Program-made: the position numbers and the translations under genes
Notes under the pieces: model-generated
Told to the model about the DNA's origin: nothing
Seen by the model: the letters and a program-made list of their open reading frames with translations, nothing else
Databases searched by the model: none
In this document: in pieces, positions 23,777 to 32,282 of the stretch
How positions within the stretch are numbered: position 1 is the first letter of the stretch
Layout of the letters: each line of letters begins with the position of its first letter
NCBI GenBank assembly: GCA_023667845.1
Contig: JAMPIU010000144.1
Location: 1 to 64,000 of the forward strand
Length of the DNA: 64,000 nucleotides
Source: Dehalobacter sp.
Lineage (GTDB): Bacteria; Bacillota; Desulfitobacteriia; Desulfitobacteriales; Syntrophobotulaceae
Direction: 5' to 3'

Positions 23777-26029
23777 ATGGATATTGAAGCTTTTGAACAT
23801 TATACAGAGAAATGCTTTCAAGGAGAATGCCCGCCTTGTGTATGTGAATGTCCGCTCAAAGTGGATGTTGGCGCCGTTATCGACAGGGTGCAAAAGGAGA
23901 ATTTTACTGCCGCTTACCGTTTGTTCCGGAATCAAGCCTTGTTTCCGCGTATAGTGAGCATGATATGCCATCAGCCATGTAAGAACGTATGCATACGCAA
24001 TTCAGCCGACACGGCAGTCGATTTGCAGTATATCGAACAGGCTTGCGTGGAATTCACGAAGGACAGAGAACCAGTTGACTATAATGTTCCTGAAAAAAAT
24101 AAGAGCGTTGCCATCATCGGTGCGGGACTCAGCGGTTTGGCGTGTGCCCTCAAGCTGGCCAGCAAGCGTTATAATGTAACAGTTTACGAAAAAAAAGATG
24201 CTCCGGGCGGAGAACTGGCTGAACGGTTGCCTAAGAGTATCTACCTGCAGGAATTTGAACAAGAATTCAAGCATGTTGCCTATAATCTGGTATTGTCTAA
24301 AGAAATAAAGGATCTTGCCGAAATTCAGGCGGATGCCGTATATATTGCAACCGGCTCGGACGGAAGTACCTTCGGACTTCAAGAGGGATTGGATCTCAAC
24401 TCGTTAGGGACGAAAAAACAAGGCATTTTTATGGGCGGGAGTATAATGGGCGTCACGCTTGTTGAAGCGATAGAACACGGGATCCGGGCTTCCCAATCCA
24501 TAGAAAAGTATTTGAAAGTCGGCCTTATGAACGGTGTGGCTCAGAACGGGGAGAAAAAATCAATCAATCCCAATTTTAGCAAATTGACAGGAATGCCTGT
24601 AAACCCCCCGGAGAAGACGCATGGTGAAAAGTTTAAGGAACAAGCTGTTGCCGAAGCCAAACGATGTACCAAATGCGATTGCGCCTTGTGTAAAGACAGC
24701 TGCGAATTAATGCAGAGGTTTAAGAAAAATCCGAAACGCATCACGATTGATGTGGTTTCAACATTAAATCCAGGCGACAAAATGCCTGAAAAAGTGGCCA
24801 ACAGATTGGTTAATACCTGCAACCAATGTGGGCTGTGTGAAACTGTTTGTCCCGAGAATGTTGATGTGGCGGAATGTTTGCTTCAAGCCAGGCATTACCT
24901 TTTTGAAGACGGCGCCTTGCCTGCAGCCTACCATGATTTCTGGCTGCGGGATATGGAATTTGCCAATTCGGATCAAGCCTATGCCGTGGTTCTTCCTAAG
25001 GCGGAGGAAAACTGCAGGTATCTTTTCTTCCCTGGTTGTCAACTTGGAGCATCTAATCCTGGCAGTGTCATTGCAGGCTATAATTTTCTTAAAGAAATAT
25101 GCGCAGACACTTCACTGCTGGTCGGCTGCTGCGGTGTGCCCGCCGATTGGGCAGGGGATGGGGAACTGAGGAACAAAGTTCAGAATAACATCCTGCAGGA
25201 ATGGAAAAGTCAGGGAGAACCTACTTTTATCATGGCTTGCCCCACTTGCCTGAAAACATTTAAGCGTTACATACCACAAATCAAAATTATTTCTTTATAC
25301 GATGTAATGGTTCGACATGCCCGTCCCCAGTGGAAGGAACTGGGAGGAAACAAGGTTATAGCGGTGTATGATCCTTGCGCCAGCAGATATGACAGTCTTA
25401 TGCAGGAGAGTATCCGAAAGCTGCTTCATGATGCCGGTTATAAGATCGAAGAATTATCCTATCATGGGAAAGAAGCACGTTGCTGCAGCTTTGGAGGGCA
25501 TATTCAGATTGCAAATCCCGAACATGTCAGAAATATCGCCAATAATCGGATTCAGGATAATGATAATATTTATGCAACCTACTGCTCAAACTGCCGTGAC
25601 ACGTTTGCCGCAGCAGGTAAAGAATGCAGCCACATCTTGGATATATTCTTTGACACCGGTTCACCCGCGCGACCGGCACCGGATCTGTCTCAACGCAGAC
25701 GAAACAGGGCTAAACTGGTTAATACGCTGACAGGGAGAGAGATTATCGCGGAAACAGATATTATTGAGAAGGGTTTCTTCATTGAGATTCCATCTGAATT
25801 AAAAAATAAGATGAATAATGAATTAATTCTGGAAGAGGACGTTTACTCAGTAATTGAATATTGCGAAAGAACAGGGACTAAAGTGCAAAATGTAAAGACA
25901 GGGGAGTTTACGGGCCATTTATTCCAGGGCGTAATAACTTTTTGGGTAACTTATGAAAAAAATGAATCAGGATTTAAACTAAAGCAGGTCTACACGCATC
26001 GCATGAAAATCGAGGAGAGTAATAAATGA
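23777..26029 (+). CDS. FAD/dicluster/CCG fusion oxidoreductase
   Basis: 750 residues with at least three modules. Residues 1-100: Cys-rich GltD-type Fe-S domain (CPPCVCECPLKVDVGAV, MICHQPCKNVCIRN). ~110-250: Rossmann FAD/NAD fold (AIIGAGLSGLACALKLA, then VYEKKDAPGGEL). ~290-370: two [4Fe-4S] motifs (CTKCDCALCKDSCEL, CNQCGLCETVCP). ~415-620: HdrD/GlpC-like CCG domains (FFPGCQLG, LVGCCGVP, ACPTCLKTF, ARCCSFGGH, TYCSNCRDTF). A C-terminal domain of ~110 residues is not recognised. It probably takes electrons from the hydroxylase and passes them to NAD(P) or a thiol/quinone partner. I recall this type annotated as pyridine nucleotide-disulfide oxidoreductase/dicluster-binding protein. Overlaps the next gene by 4 bp. 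Confidence 0.87.
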   Translation: MDIEAFEHYTEKCFQGECPPCVCECPLKVDVGAVIDRVQKENFTAAYRLFRNQALFPRIVSMICHQPCKNVCIRNSADTAVDLQYIEQACVEFTKDREPVDYNVPEKNKSVAIIGAGLSGLACALKLASKRYNVTVYEKKDAPGGELAERLPKSIYLQEFEQEFKHVAYNLVLSKEIKDLAEIQADAVYIATGSDGSTFGLQEGLDLNSLGTKKQGIFMGGSIMGVTLVEAIEHGIRASQSIEKYLKVGLMNGVAQNGEKKSINPNFSKLTGMPVNPPEKTHGEKFKEQAVAEAKRCTKCDCALCKDSCELMQRFKKNPKRITIDVVSTLNPGDKMPEKVANRLVNTCNQCGLCETVCPENVDVAECLLQARHYLFEDGALPAAYHDFWLRDMEFANSDQAYAVVLPKAEENCRYLFFPGCQLGASNPGSVIAGYNFLKEICADTSLLVGCCGVPADWAGDGELRNKVQNNILQEWKSQGEPTFIMACPTCLKTFKRYIPQIKIISLYDVMVRHARPQWKELGGNKVIAVYDPCASRYDSLMQESIRKLLHDAGYKIEELSYHGKEARCCSFGGHIQIANPEHVRNIANNRIQDNDNIYATYCSNCRDTFAAAGKECSHILDIFFDTGSPARPAPDLSQRRRNRAKLVNTLTGREIIAETDIIEKGFFIEIPSELKNKMNNELILEEDVYSVIEYCERTGTKVQNVKTGEFTGHLFQGVITFWVTYEKNESGFKLKQVYTHRMKIEESNK

Positions 26030-26217
26030 AGGATGACGAATTAATCTGCGCAAAATGCAATGTAATGCTTGTACCGTTAAAAACCTCGTTCATCTACTTA
26101 AAGCACCAATTTCAAGTTGATTTGCCCCGATGCCCGATTTGCGGTCAACTGTATGTTTCCGAAGAGTTGGCCAAAGGCAAAATGGCGGAAGTTGAGATCC
26201 AACTGGAAGACAAATAA
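26026..26217 (+). CDS. Small zinc-ribbon-like redox protein (DVU_1557-like)
   Basis: 63 residues with two CxxC pairs, ICAKCNVML and RCPICGQLYV, and the tail SEELAKGKMAEVEIQLEDK. It resembles the short family I recall as DVU_1557 redox protein, found beside aldehyde oxidoreductase genes. It could bind Zn or a rubredoxin-like Fe. Its ATG overlaps the TGA of the fusion oxidoreductase (ATGA), indicating translational coupling and probable joint function. Confidence 0.75.
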   Translation: MKDDELICAKCNVMLVPLKTSFIYLKHQFQVDLPRCPICGQLYVSEELAKGKMAEVEIQLEDK

Positions 26218-26254
26218 CAATGATATCGTCGTCGGATAAAAGGGGGAGAAAGCC

Positions 26255-26716
26255 GTGGCAAATGTAGCAGAACGCATCGCTCAGCTTCGCGCCCAGGGGT
26301 TTCAGTGCAGTCAAATACTTTTGATTTTAGGACTTGAACATCAGGGCAAAAAAAATCCGGATTTAGTCAGAGCAATGGCAGGTCTGGCCAATGGTTTGGG
26401 TAATTGCGGAAAAGTCTGCGGCGTATTAACGGGATCAGCCTGTTTGCTGGGGTTATATGCCGGAAGAGGGGAACTCGAGGAGCAGAAAAATAGCGAACTA
26501 GAGGACATGATCTCAGATCTTGTTACTTGGTTTGAAGAGAAATATGGCAATGCTTATGGCGGGATTGATTGTGGGATTATCGTAAATGACGATCCCTGGA
26601 ACCGCATGCTGCGCTGTCCGAACATGGTTATCGAAACTTATATGAAAGTTCAGGAAATCCTTAAAGATAATGGTTTTATCGAAGAACAATATTCTCAAGA
26701 AAATGAGGGATATTAG
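26255..26716 (+). CDS. C-GCAxxG-C-C family protein (DVU_1555-like)
   Basis: 153 residues. Motif cysteines are seen at FQCSQILL, LGNCGKVCGVLTGSACLLGL, GGIDCGII and MLRCPNMV, the redox-active Cys pattern of the C_GCAxxG_C_C family (here with NCGKVCG in place of GCAxxG). Such proteins are thought to bind a metal or Fe-S unit and appear near redox enzymes. A GTG start at 26255 fits AGGGGGAG six bases upstream. Part of the hydroxylase cluster. Confidence 0.78.
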   Translation: MANVAERIAQLRAQGFQCSQILLILGLEHQGKKNPDLVRAMAGLANGLGNCGKVCGVLTGSACLLGLYAGRGELEEQKNSELEDMISDLVTWFEEKYGNAYGGIDCGIIVNDDPWNRMLRCPNMVIETYMKVQEILKDNGFIEEQYSQENEGY

Positions 26717-26766
26717 ATTTCAATCCATTTTAACTAATAATTTCATGAGTGATAAGGGGGACCACC

Positions 26767-27831
26767 ATGAACATCTATCAAAAATTATTAGATGAGTTGA
26801 ATGCAGGGGCAAAGGCTGTAATGGTTACAGAGCTGGAAAAGGTCCCGGCGGAATATTCTGGAAATAATCAAGGCTATTGCAAAAAAGAATATTTTACCGA
26901 AGATTGTTTGCAGCAAAGCGGTCTTTATCCTTCTATGCAGCAGTCTTTGTTAAACGGGGAGCTGCAAATCATTGAAAGTCCTGAAGGAAAAATTGCGATT
27001 ATTGAACCTTTTTTCCCGCAGCCGTGCTTGTATGTTTTCGGAGGGGGGCATATTGCGAAACCTTTGACAGAGATGGCTGCAAAGCTGGGATTTTCTGTGA
27101 CCGTGGTTGATGACCGTCTTTCTTTTGCCAATAAGGAACGATTTCCGGATGCAGCAAGGGTAATTTGTGAAAGTTTTGACAGGTGTTTTGAATTGCTTAG
27201 TTTTAATGCTTATACCTATGTGGTCATCGTTACCAGAGGTCACCGGCATGATGCGCAATGTTTAAAAGCCGTAGCGCAAAGAAAATGGGCCTATGCCGGA
27301 ATGATAGGTTCCCGGAGACGGGTAAAAAGCTTAAAAGAACAGCTGTTAAGTGAAGGCTGCCCACGGGAAGTATTGGAAAAAGTAAACGCTCCGATTGGAC
27401 TGGAAATTGGCGCAATAACGCCTCAAGAAATCGCCCTCTCTATTCTGGCGCAAGTTGTTAGTTACCGCAGACTGGAGAACCCGGGAATGGGAAGAGAATC
27501 AGCTAAAATCAGTTGGACAGAATTTGACCGTGATGTCCTTGAAGAAATAAGCCGGGGAAAAAATGAGAGAAGAGCGATTGTAACAGTAATCTCCGCTAAA
27601 GGTTCCGTACCAAGGAAAGCCGGGGCAAAGATGCTGGTCTGGCCTGATGGGAAAATCTTAGGAAGTATAGGCGGTGGATGCAGTGAAGGTGCAGTTATAC
27701 AAACTGCGATTGATATCGCGCTAAACGGGGGATATAAAATCCAGAATATTGATCTGACAGGAACAATAGCGGAAGATGAAGGAATGGTCTGCGGCGGCAA
27801 GATGCAGGTCTTAATTGAATCTTTGTCTTAA
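26767..27831 (+). CDS. xdhC: XdhC-family molybdenum hydroxylase maturation factor, permuted domains
   Basis: 354 residues. XdhC proteins carry and sulfurate the molybdenum cofactor before insertion into xanthine-dehydrogenase-type enzymes. Here the Rossmann half comes first (LYVFGGGHIAKPLTEMAAKL at ~85, VTVVDDRLSF, VVIVTRGHRHD, AGMIGSRRRV), and the CoxI/XdhC half last (AIVTVISAKGSVPRKAGAKM, LGSIGGGCSEGAVIQTA, GMVCGGKMQV), the reverse of E. coli-type XdhC. I recall such proteins as XdhC family aldehyde oxidoreductase maturation factors. The ATG at 26767 follows AAGGGGG. Clearly serves the hydroxylase upstream. Confidence 0.88.
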   Translation: MNIYQKLLDELNAGAKAVMVTELEKVPAEYSGNNQGYCKKEYFTEDCLQQSGLYPSMQQSLLNGELQIIESPEGKIAIIEPFFPQPCLYVFGGGHIAKPLTEMAAKLGFSVTVVDDRLSFANKERFPDAARVICESFDRCFELLSFNAYTYVVIVTRGHRHDAQCLKAVAQRKWAYAGMIGSRRRVKSLKEQLLSEGCPREVLEKVNAPIGLEIGAITPQEIALSILAQVVSYRRLENPGMGRESAKISWTEFDRDVLEEISRGKNERRAIVTVISAKGSVPRKAGAKMLVWPDGKILGSIGGGCSEGAVIQTAIDIALNGGYKIQNIDLTGTIAEDEGMVCGGKMQVLIESLS

Positions 27832-27847
27832 ATAAGGAGATGGAGAT

Positions 27848-28582
27848 ATGGACAAAGAGACAGGCCCTTTAAATAGTTACGAAAAGGAAACATTGAAGGA
27901 ACTTACAGGCGAAACCATGAGGCCGGGAGGGTTTGAAATAACCAAAGAAGCGGTTTCATTTTGCGGATTTCCAAGAGGGGCCAATATTTTGGATGTCGGT
28001 TGTGGTTCGGGAGCTACGGTCAGGTATTTGATTGAAAATTACGGGATGAATGTTCTGGGTATCGACTGTTCTCAAGTAATGATTGAAAAGGGTCAAAAGG
28101 CGTATCCGGGTTTACCTGTCCTGCAGGGAAGAGCTGAAGATCTGCCTGTCAGTGACGGCGAGATTGATGGGTTACTGATGGAGTGCAGTTTGTCTTTAAT
28201 GGAGGATATTGACCTTGTACTGTCGGAGTGTTATCGGGTTTTAAGCGATTCAGGCAGGCTGATCATCAGCGATCTCTATTTTAAAAATAAGCCGGTTTCC
28301 ACAGAAGGAATAGATTCGATTCATTCCTACTACACGGGTGCAAGTACTAAGGAGACCTTACTGGCAAAACTGGAAGCCCATAATTTTGAGGTTGAGTTAT
28401 GGCAGGATAAATCAGCCTGGCTTTATCAAATGGTTGTTGACAGTATTATTAAGTTTGGCTCGCTTGACAACTTGTGGTATTGTATCTTGCCAGTTGCTAA
28501 AGATCAAAATATTACAAGGGAACAAATTAAGCAATGGAAGCTTGGATATTTTTTATCTATTGCTAAAAAGGTAAACCGCTAA
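27848..28582 (+). CDS. trsM: Class I SAM-dependent methyltransferase (DVU_1556/TrsM-like)
   Basis: 244 residues. The SAM-binding motif ILDVGCGSGATVRYL (~50) and the LGIDCSQVMIEKG acidic loop are typical of class I methyltransferases. Cysteines in MECSLSLMED replace the usual residues of motif IV. Related genes I recall as TrsM/DVU_1556 sit with the radical SAM protein TrsS in the same kind of cluster. The acceptor is unknown; a cofactor or redox peptide would fit. GGAGATGGAGAT precedes the ATG. Confidence 0.75.
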   Translation: MDKETGPLNSYEKETLKELTGETMRPGGFEITKEAVSFCGFPRGANILDVGCGSGATVRYLIENYGMNVLGIDCSQVMIEKGQKAYPGLPVLQGRAEDLPVSDGEIDGLLMECSLSLMEDIDLVLSECYRVLSDSGRLIISDLYFKNKPVSTEGIDSIHSYYTGASTKETLLAKLEAHNFEVELWQDKSAWLYQMVVDSIIKFGSLDNLWYCILPVAKDQNITREQIKQWKLGYFLSIAKKVNR

Positions 28583-28638
28583 GGTCACTATAGGCCGCTT
28601 AACCACAAATTTTTTTTAAATTTGTAAGGAGCATTAAT

Positions 28639-29463
28639 ATGGAAAATATACTTGAGATGTATCTGAAAATTATTCCTTCTCTTCAAGAAATCATGGATGA
28701 AGATTTTAGTGTTGTTCTGGGGGATACGAAAGAAATTCTGAAATATGTGCCTAGTAAAAAATTTGATCTGAAGTTCTCCGAAGGAGCCAGTTATGCTGGT
28801 GATCAAAATCATCCGATCCATAAGGTTATTGCAGAAAACAAACAATTGGTTTTTTTCCCGGAAAGCTCCGGCTGTTTGTTTAAGGTAATCATTACTCCAA
28901 TACATGATGAAAACGGGAAGGTTATCGGCGCTATTAACATAGGAAGAGACTTAGAATCACAAAGTCAAATTGATCAGTCGGCAGAAAGTTTATATTCTGC
29001 AATTCAGGAAGTTAACGCAAGTATCCAGGAAATTGCGAAGGCTTTCAATGAATTATCTGAAACAATTGACAATGTTAATAAAGATACCAAGTCTTCTGAG
29101 ATTAAAATAACGAAAACGAACTCTCTTATCAGTTCTATACAGGATATTGCATCTCAGTCGAATCTACTGGCGATTAATGCCGCGATTGAGGCGGCACATG
29201 CAGGAGATAAAGGCAGAGGTTTTTCAGTCGTTGCCGAAGAAGTGAAGAAACTGTCTTTAATAAGTAGTAAATCTGCTAAAGAGGCTGTTGAGACTATCAA
29301 AGAGATAAAGCAATCCATTGAGAATATTGTAAGCAAAATAGATAACATTGCTGACATAGCAACTAGGCATGTTGCTTCAACTAGTGAGGTTAGTTCTACT
29401 CTTGGTGAGATTACTGCCGCATCGGAAAAACTTGTTAATCTTTCGAGACAGTCCATAAAATAG
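28639..29463 (+). CDS. Short soluble methyl-accepting chemotaxis protein
   Basis: 274 residues, no membrane segment. An N-terminal PAS-like input domain (~1-110, ending [20 protein letters not shown]) is joined to a short signalling hairpin with the highly conserved core [10 protein letters not shown]-type stretch ([20 protein letters not shown]). It should signal to CheA/CheW in response to a cytoplasmic cue. A poly-T hairpin (28605-28625) overlaps the start of its ribosome site AAGGAG. It interrupts the trsM-trsS pair. A decayed relative lies at 15.1 kb. Confidence 0.87.
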   Translation: MENILEMYLKIIPSLQEIMDEDFSVVLGDTKEILKYVPSKKFDLKFSEGASYAGDQNHPIHKVIAENKQLVFFPESSGCLFKVIITPIHDENGKVIGAINIGRDLESQSQIDQSAESLYSAIQEVNASIQEIAKAFNELSETIDNVNKDTKSSEIKITKTNSLISSIQDIASQSNLLAINAAIEAAHAGDKGRGFSVVAEEVKKLSLISSKSAKEAVETIKEIKQSIENIVSKIDNIADIATRHVASTSEVSSTLGEITAASEKLVNLSRQSIK

Positions 29464-29536
29464 GTGTGCTCTAAAAACAGGGCCTCGAGTCTCCCAAAGA
29501 TTCAATTACCACCGGGAACATAATGGAGGTATCTTA

Positions 29537-30922
29537 ATGAATCAACCAGAAAACGTACTCCAAGTGACTGAAAGTGTTTGTCCGGTATGTTTGGAAAAAA
29601 TACCTGCAAGGTATATTCTAGACGGCGGGGGAATTTATCTGAAAAAGACCTGTCGTCTTCATGGGGATTTTTCAACGGCTGTTTGGCGCGGCAGCGGTGA
29701 GCTGAGTTATAGCGCCTGGACTAAAGAGAGAGCCTGTGCTCATCCCCAGGTGTGCCTGACGGAAGTAAATCAGGGTTGTCCTTACGATTGCGGTCTGTGT
29801 GCGCAGCATCAACAGCAAACCTGTTGCGTTTTGCTGGAAGTGACCGAGAGGTGCAATTTGAATTGTAATTTCTGTTTCGCCGGCAGTGGGGTGTCTTGTA
29901 CGGATCCATCCTTTGAGACGATCAAAGCGTGGCTGGAAAGGCTTGTCGTTCTGGGCAAACCGTTTATACACCTTTCGGGGGGGGAACCGACGGTACGCAA
30001 AGATCTCCCGGAAATCATCAGCCTGGCCAGAGAGATGGGCTTTCCTTATATCCAGTTAAACACCAACGGACTTCGTTTAGGGCTGGAGCCGGAATACGTC
30101 AAAGAGCTTAAGGCAGCAGGCTTGTCAGCTGTTTTTATGCAATTTGACGGGACGAGGAATGAAATCTACCGACAGCTCAGAGGCCGCAATCTTATGGCGG
30201 TTAAAGCAAGCGCCATTGATAACTGCGGGAAAAATAATCTGGGTATTGTACTCGTACCTACGGTAGTGCCGGGGGTAAATGCAGACAATATCGGAGAGAT
30301 CGTTCAGTTTGCCTTAGCGAGAATCCCCGCAGTCAGAGGCATTCATTTTCAGCCGGTGAGCTATTTCGGAAGATACCCGGCAGCCCCGCTGGACGAACAG
30401 AGAATCACATTGCCTGAGGTTATAAGGAATATTGAGATACAGACAAATGGCCTCTTCAAAGCCGAAAACTTCAGACCATCGGGTTGTGACCACGCGCGCT
30501 GCGGCTTTCATGGAGATTTTGTCTTGTCTCCCGATGGCAGCATCCATCCTTTGAGCAAGAAAAGTGAGCCGGCATCCTGTTGCAGCAAACCGGGCCGGCA
30601 TTCAGCGGTGGAATTAAATAGAAATTTTGTGGCTCGACGGTGGACGAGAAATGAAAACGAAAACAGCTGCCGTCAAACAGCTACGAATCTCGGTATGGAA
30701 GATATGGATCATTTTCTTTCCAGGATTCGCACCCACGGGTTTACGATTACCGGAATGGCCTTTCAGGACTGCTGGACCTTGGACCTCGAACGACTGCAGG
30801 AATGCAGTCTGCATGTGTTCAGTCCGGATGGGAGGATTATTCCCTTCTGCGCATATAATCTAACAAATATTCAAGGAGAAGCGCTTTATCGCAAGCCGGG
30901 GCAGCTATCTCAAATACGTTAG
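29537..30922 (+). CDS. trsS: Radical SAM protein (TrsS-like)
   Basis: 461 residues. An N-terminal Cys-rich region (CPVCLEKIP; CPYDCGLCAQHQQQTCC) precedes the radical SAM motif ERCNLNCNFCFAG (CX3CX2C, ~112-120) and the SAM site LSGGEPTVRKDL. The C-terminal part has further cysteines (GCDHARCGFHGDF, ASCCSKPG, FQDCWTL, FCAYN). The arrangement matches the radical SAM (seleno)protein TrsS as I recall it; this copy shows no in-frame TGA, so Cys is used where relatives may have Sec. Role unknown: peptide or cofactor modification for the hydroxylase system. Confidence 0.8.
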   Translation: MNQPENVLQVTESVCPVCLEKIPARYILDGGGIYLKKTCRLHGDFSTAVWRGSGELSYSAWTKERACAHPQVCLTEVNQGCPYDCGLCAQHQQQTCCVLLEVTERCNLNCNFCFAGSGVSCTDPSFETIKAWLERLVVLGKPFIHLSGGEPTVRKDLPEIISLAREMGFPYIQLNTNGLRLGLEPEYVKELKAAGLSAVFMQFDGTRNEIYRQLRGRNLMAVKASAIDNCGKNNLGIVLVPTVVPGVNADNIGEIVQFALARIPAVRGIHFQPVSYFGRYPAAPLDEQRITLPEVIRNIEIQTNGLFKAENFRPSGCDHARCGFHGDFVLSPDGSIHPLSKKSEPASCCSKPGRHSAVELNRNFVARRWTRNENENSCRQTATNLGMEDMDHFLSRIRTHGFTITGMAFQDCWTLDLERLQECSLHVFSPDGRIIPFCAYNLTNIQGEALYRKPGQLSQIR

Positions 30923-31087
30923 TATGCAATGTTGAAGGAGACCTTCGGCGATTGTAATAAATATCCATCCGCTGTGTAAGACCAGGCGCTTCCTGCTCAG
31001 TACTCTAAATATCTTTTATGAAGGAATTCTTGAGAACTATTGGCTAGGGTCGAGCTCTAATAAACTAATTTCATATTTGTGAAAGAA

Positions 31088-31156
31088 TTCTTATTTATAT
31101 TAACCGATGATGAAGGATGTATTTTGGGTGTAACAGGAGACAAAATTATAAAGTAA
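31088..31156 (+). pseudogene. Remnant of an AcoR-like sigma-54 activator (GAF start)
   Basis: The frame FLFILTDDEGCILGVTGDKI ends in a stop at 31154-31156. The ...LTDDEGCIL...GD pattern is that of the GAF domain of AcoR-type regulators. No start or ribosome site exists, and upstream frames are broken (YEGILENYWL at about 31017 in another frame). The fragment sits in a 250-bp gap in the middle of the cluster. Confidence 0.6.
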
Positions 31157-31172
31157 ATTAGGGGGATAAAAC

Positions 31173-32195
31173 ATGAAGATGATACCTGTAGAAAACGCTG
31201 TTGGTATGGTACTCGTTCATGATATGACGGAAATCATTCCGGGCAAATATAAAGGCGCTGCGTTTAAAAAAGGGCATATCATAAAAAAAGAAGATATTCC
31301 CCATTTATTAGACATGGGAAAAGAACACATATTTGTTCTAGAGAATAGAGACGGCGAAATTCATGAAGATGAAGCCGCCGGCAGGATAGCAAGAGCAGCG
31401 GCGGGCCAGGGAATAGGGCTTACTGAACCAAACGAGGGGAAAGTAAACCTTTTGGCAAAATGTAAGGGACTTCTTAAAGTAAATGAAGGGGCATTATTCG
31501 AGATTAATTCTATGGAAGGAATTGTTCTTTCGACACTTCATTCTAACAGGTTAGTTGATGTCAATACGGTTGTCGCCGGTGCAAAAATAATACCTTTAAC
31601 AATAGGAGAAAAAAAAATAATATCCATGGAAAAGATTTGTTCGGAGAATAATCCGGTTATTCAGGTAATGCCTTTACTTAAATTAAAAGCCGGTCTTGTG
31701 ACAACCGGGAACGAATTATATTATAAAAGAATTCCAGATAAATCCGGCCCGGTCTTCGTTGAGAAGTTTAGAGAATTGGGATCTGAAGTGATCAAACAGA
31801 TTTTTTCCAAAGATGATCCCAATATGATAGCAGAATCTATCAAGGCATTAATAAAAGCGGGAGCTGATATTGTTCTGGTTACAGGAGGGATGTCAGTTGA
31901 CCCTGATGATGTGACCCCAACCGGAGTCAAAAAGGCCGGAGCGCAAATATTGTCATATGGCGCCCCCACGATGCCGGGAGCTATGTTCCTGCTTTCATAT
32001 ATAAAGAATATTCCTGTATTAGGGCTACCGGCATGCGTGATGTATAACAAAAGAACAATTTTTGACCTTGTGATTCCGAGATTGGCGGCGGGAGAAAGAA
32101 TTGAAAGAAGAGATGTTATCAGGTTTGCTCACGGAGGATTATGTTTAGGCTGTAAAGATTGCAGATACCCGAATTGTGGATTTGGCAATGGGTAA
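31173..32195 (+). CDS. Molybdopterin-binding (MoeA/MogA-like) protein with Cys tail
   Basis: 340 residues. The C-terminal half is a MoCF-binding domain: LKAGLVTTGNELY, ADIVLVTGGMSVDPDDVTP and PTMPGAMFLL, the ions/ligand motifs of MogA/MoeA. The N-terminal half (PVENAVGMVLVHDMTEI) resembles MoeA domain order in part. The last 20 residues, CLGCKDCRYPNCGFGNG, carry four Cys that could hold a metal or Fe-S cluster. It probably delivers or modifies molybdenum cofactor for the hydroxylase upstream. Ribosome site TAGGGGG before the ATG. Confidence 0.83.
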   Translation: MKMIPVENAVGMVLVHDMTEIIPGKYKGAAFKKGHIIKKEDIPHLLDMGKEHIFVLENRDGEIHEDEAAGRIARAAAGQGIGLTEPNEGKVNLLAKCKGLLKVNEGALFEINSMEGIVLSTLHSNRLVDVNTVVAGAKIIPLTIGEKKIISMEKICSENNPVIQVMPLLKLKAGLVTTGNELYYKRIPDKSGPVFVEKFRELGSEVIKQIFSKDDPNMIAESIKALIKAGADIVLVTGGMSVDPDDVTPTGVKKAGAQILSYGAPTMPGAMFLLSYIKNIPVLGLPACVMYNKRTIFDLVIPRLAAGERIERRDVIRFAHGGLCLGCKDCRYPNCGFGNG

Positions 32196-32282
32196 AGGCA
32201 CAAGAAATACGGAGGGATCATGATTTTGAATTCGGAAGCAGGGATTAAACCTGGATACTGGTAAAATGATAAGGAGTTAATC

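Noticed and set aside
29537-30922. Selenocysteine (in-frame TGA) in the TrsS-like protein
   Set aside because: The frame is open throughout with Cys at the likely positions.
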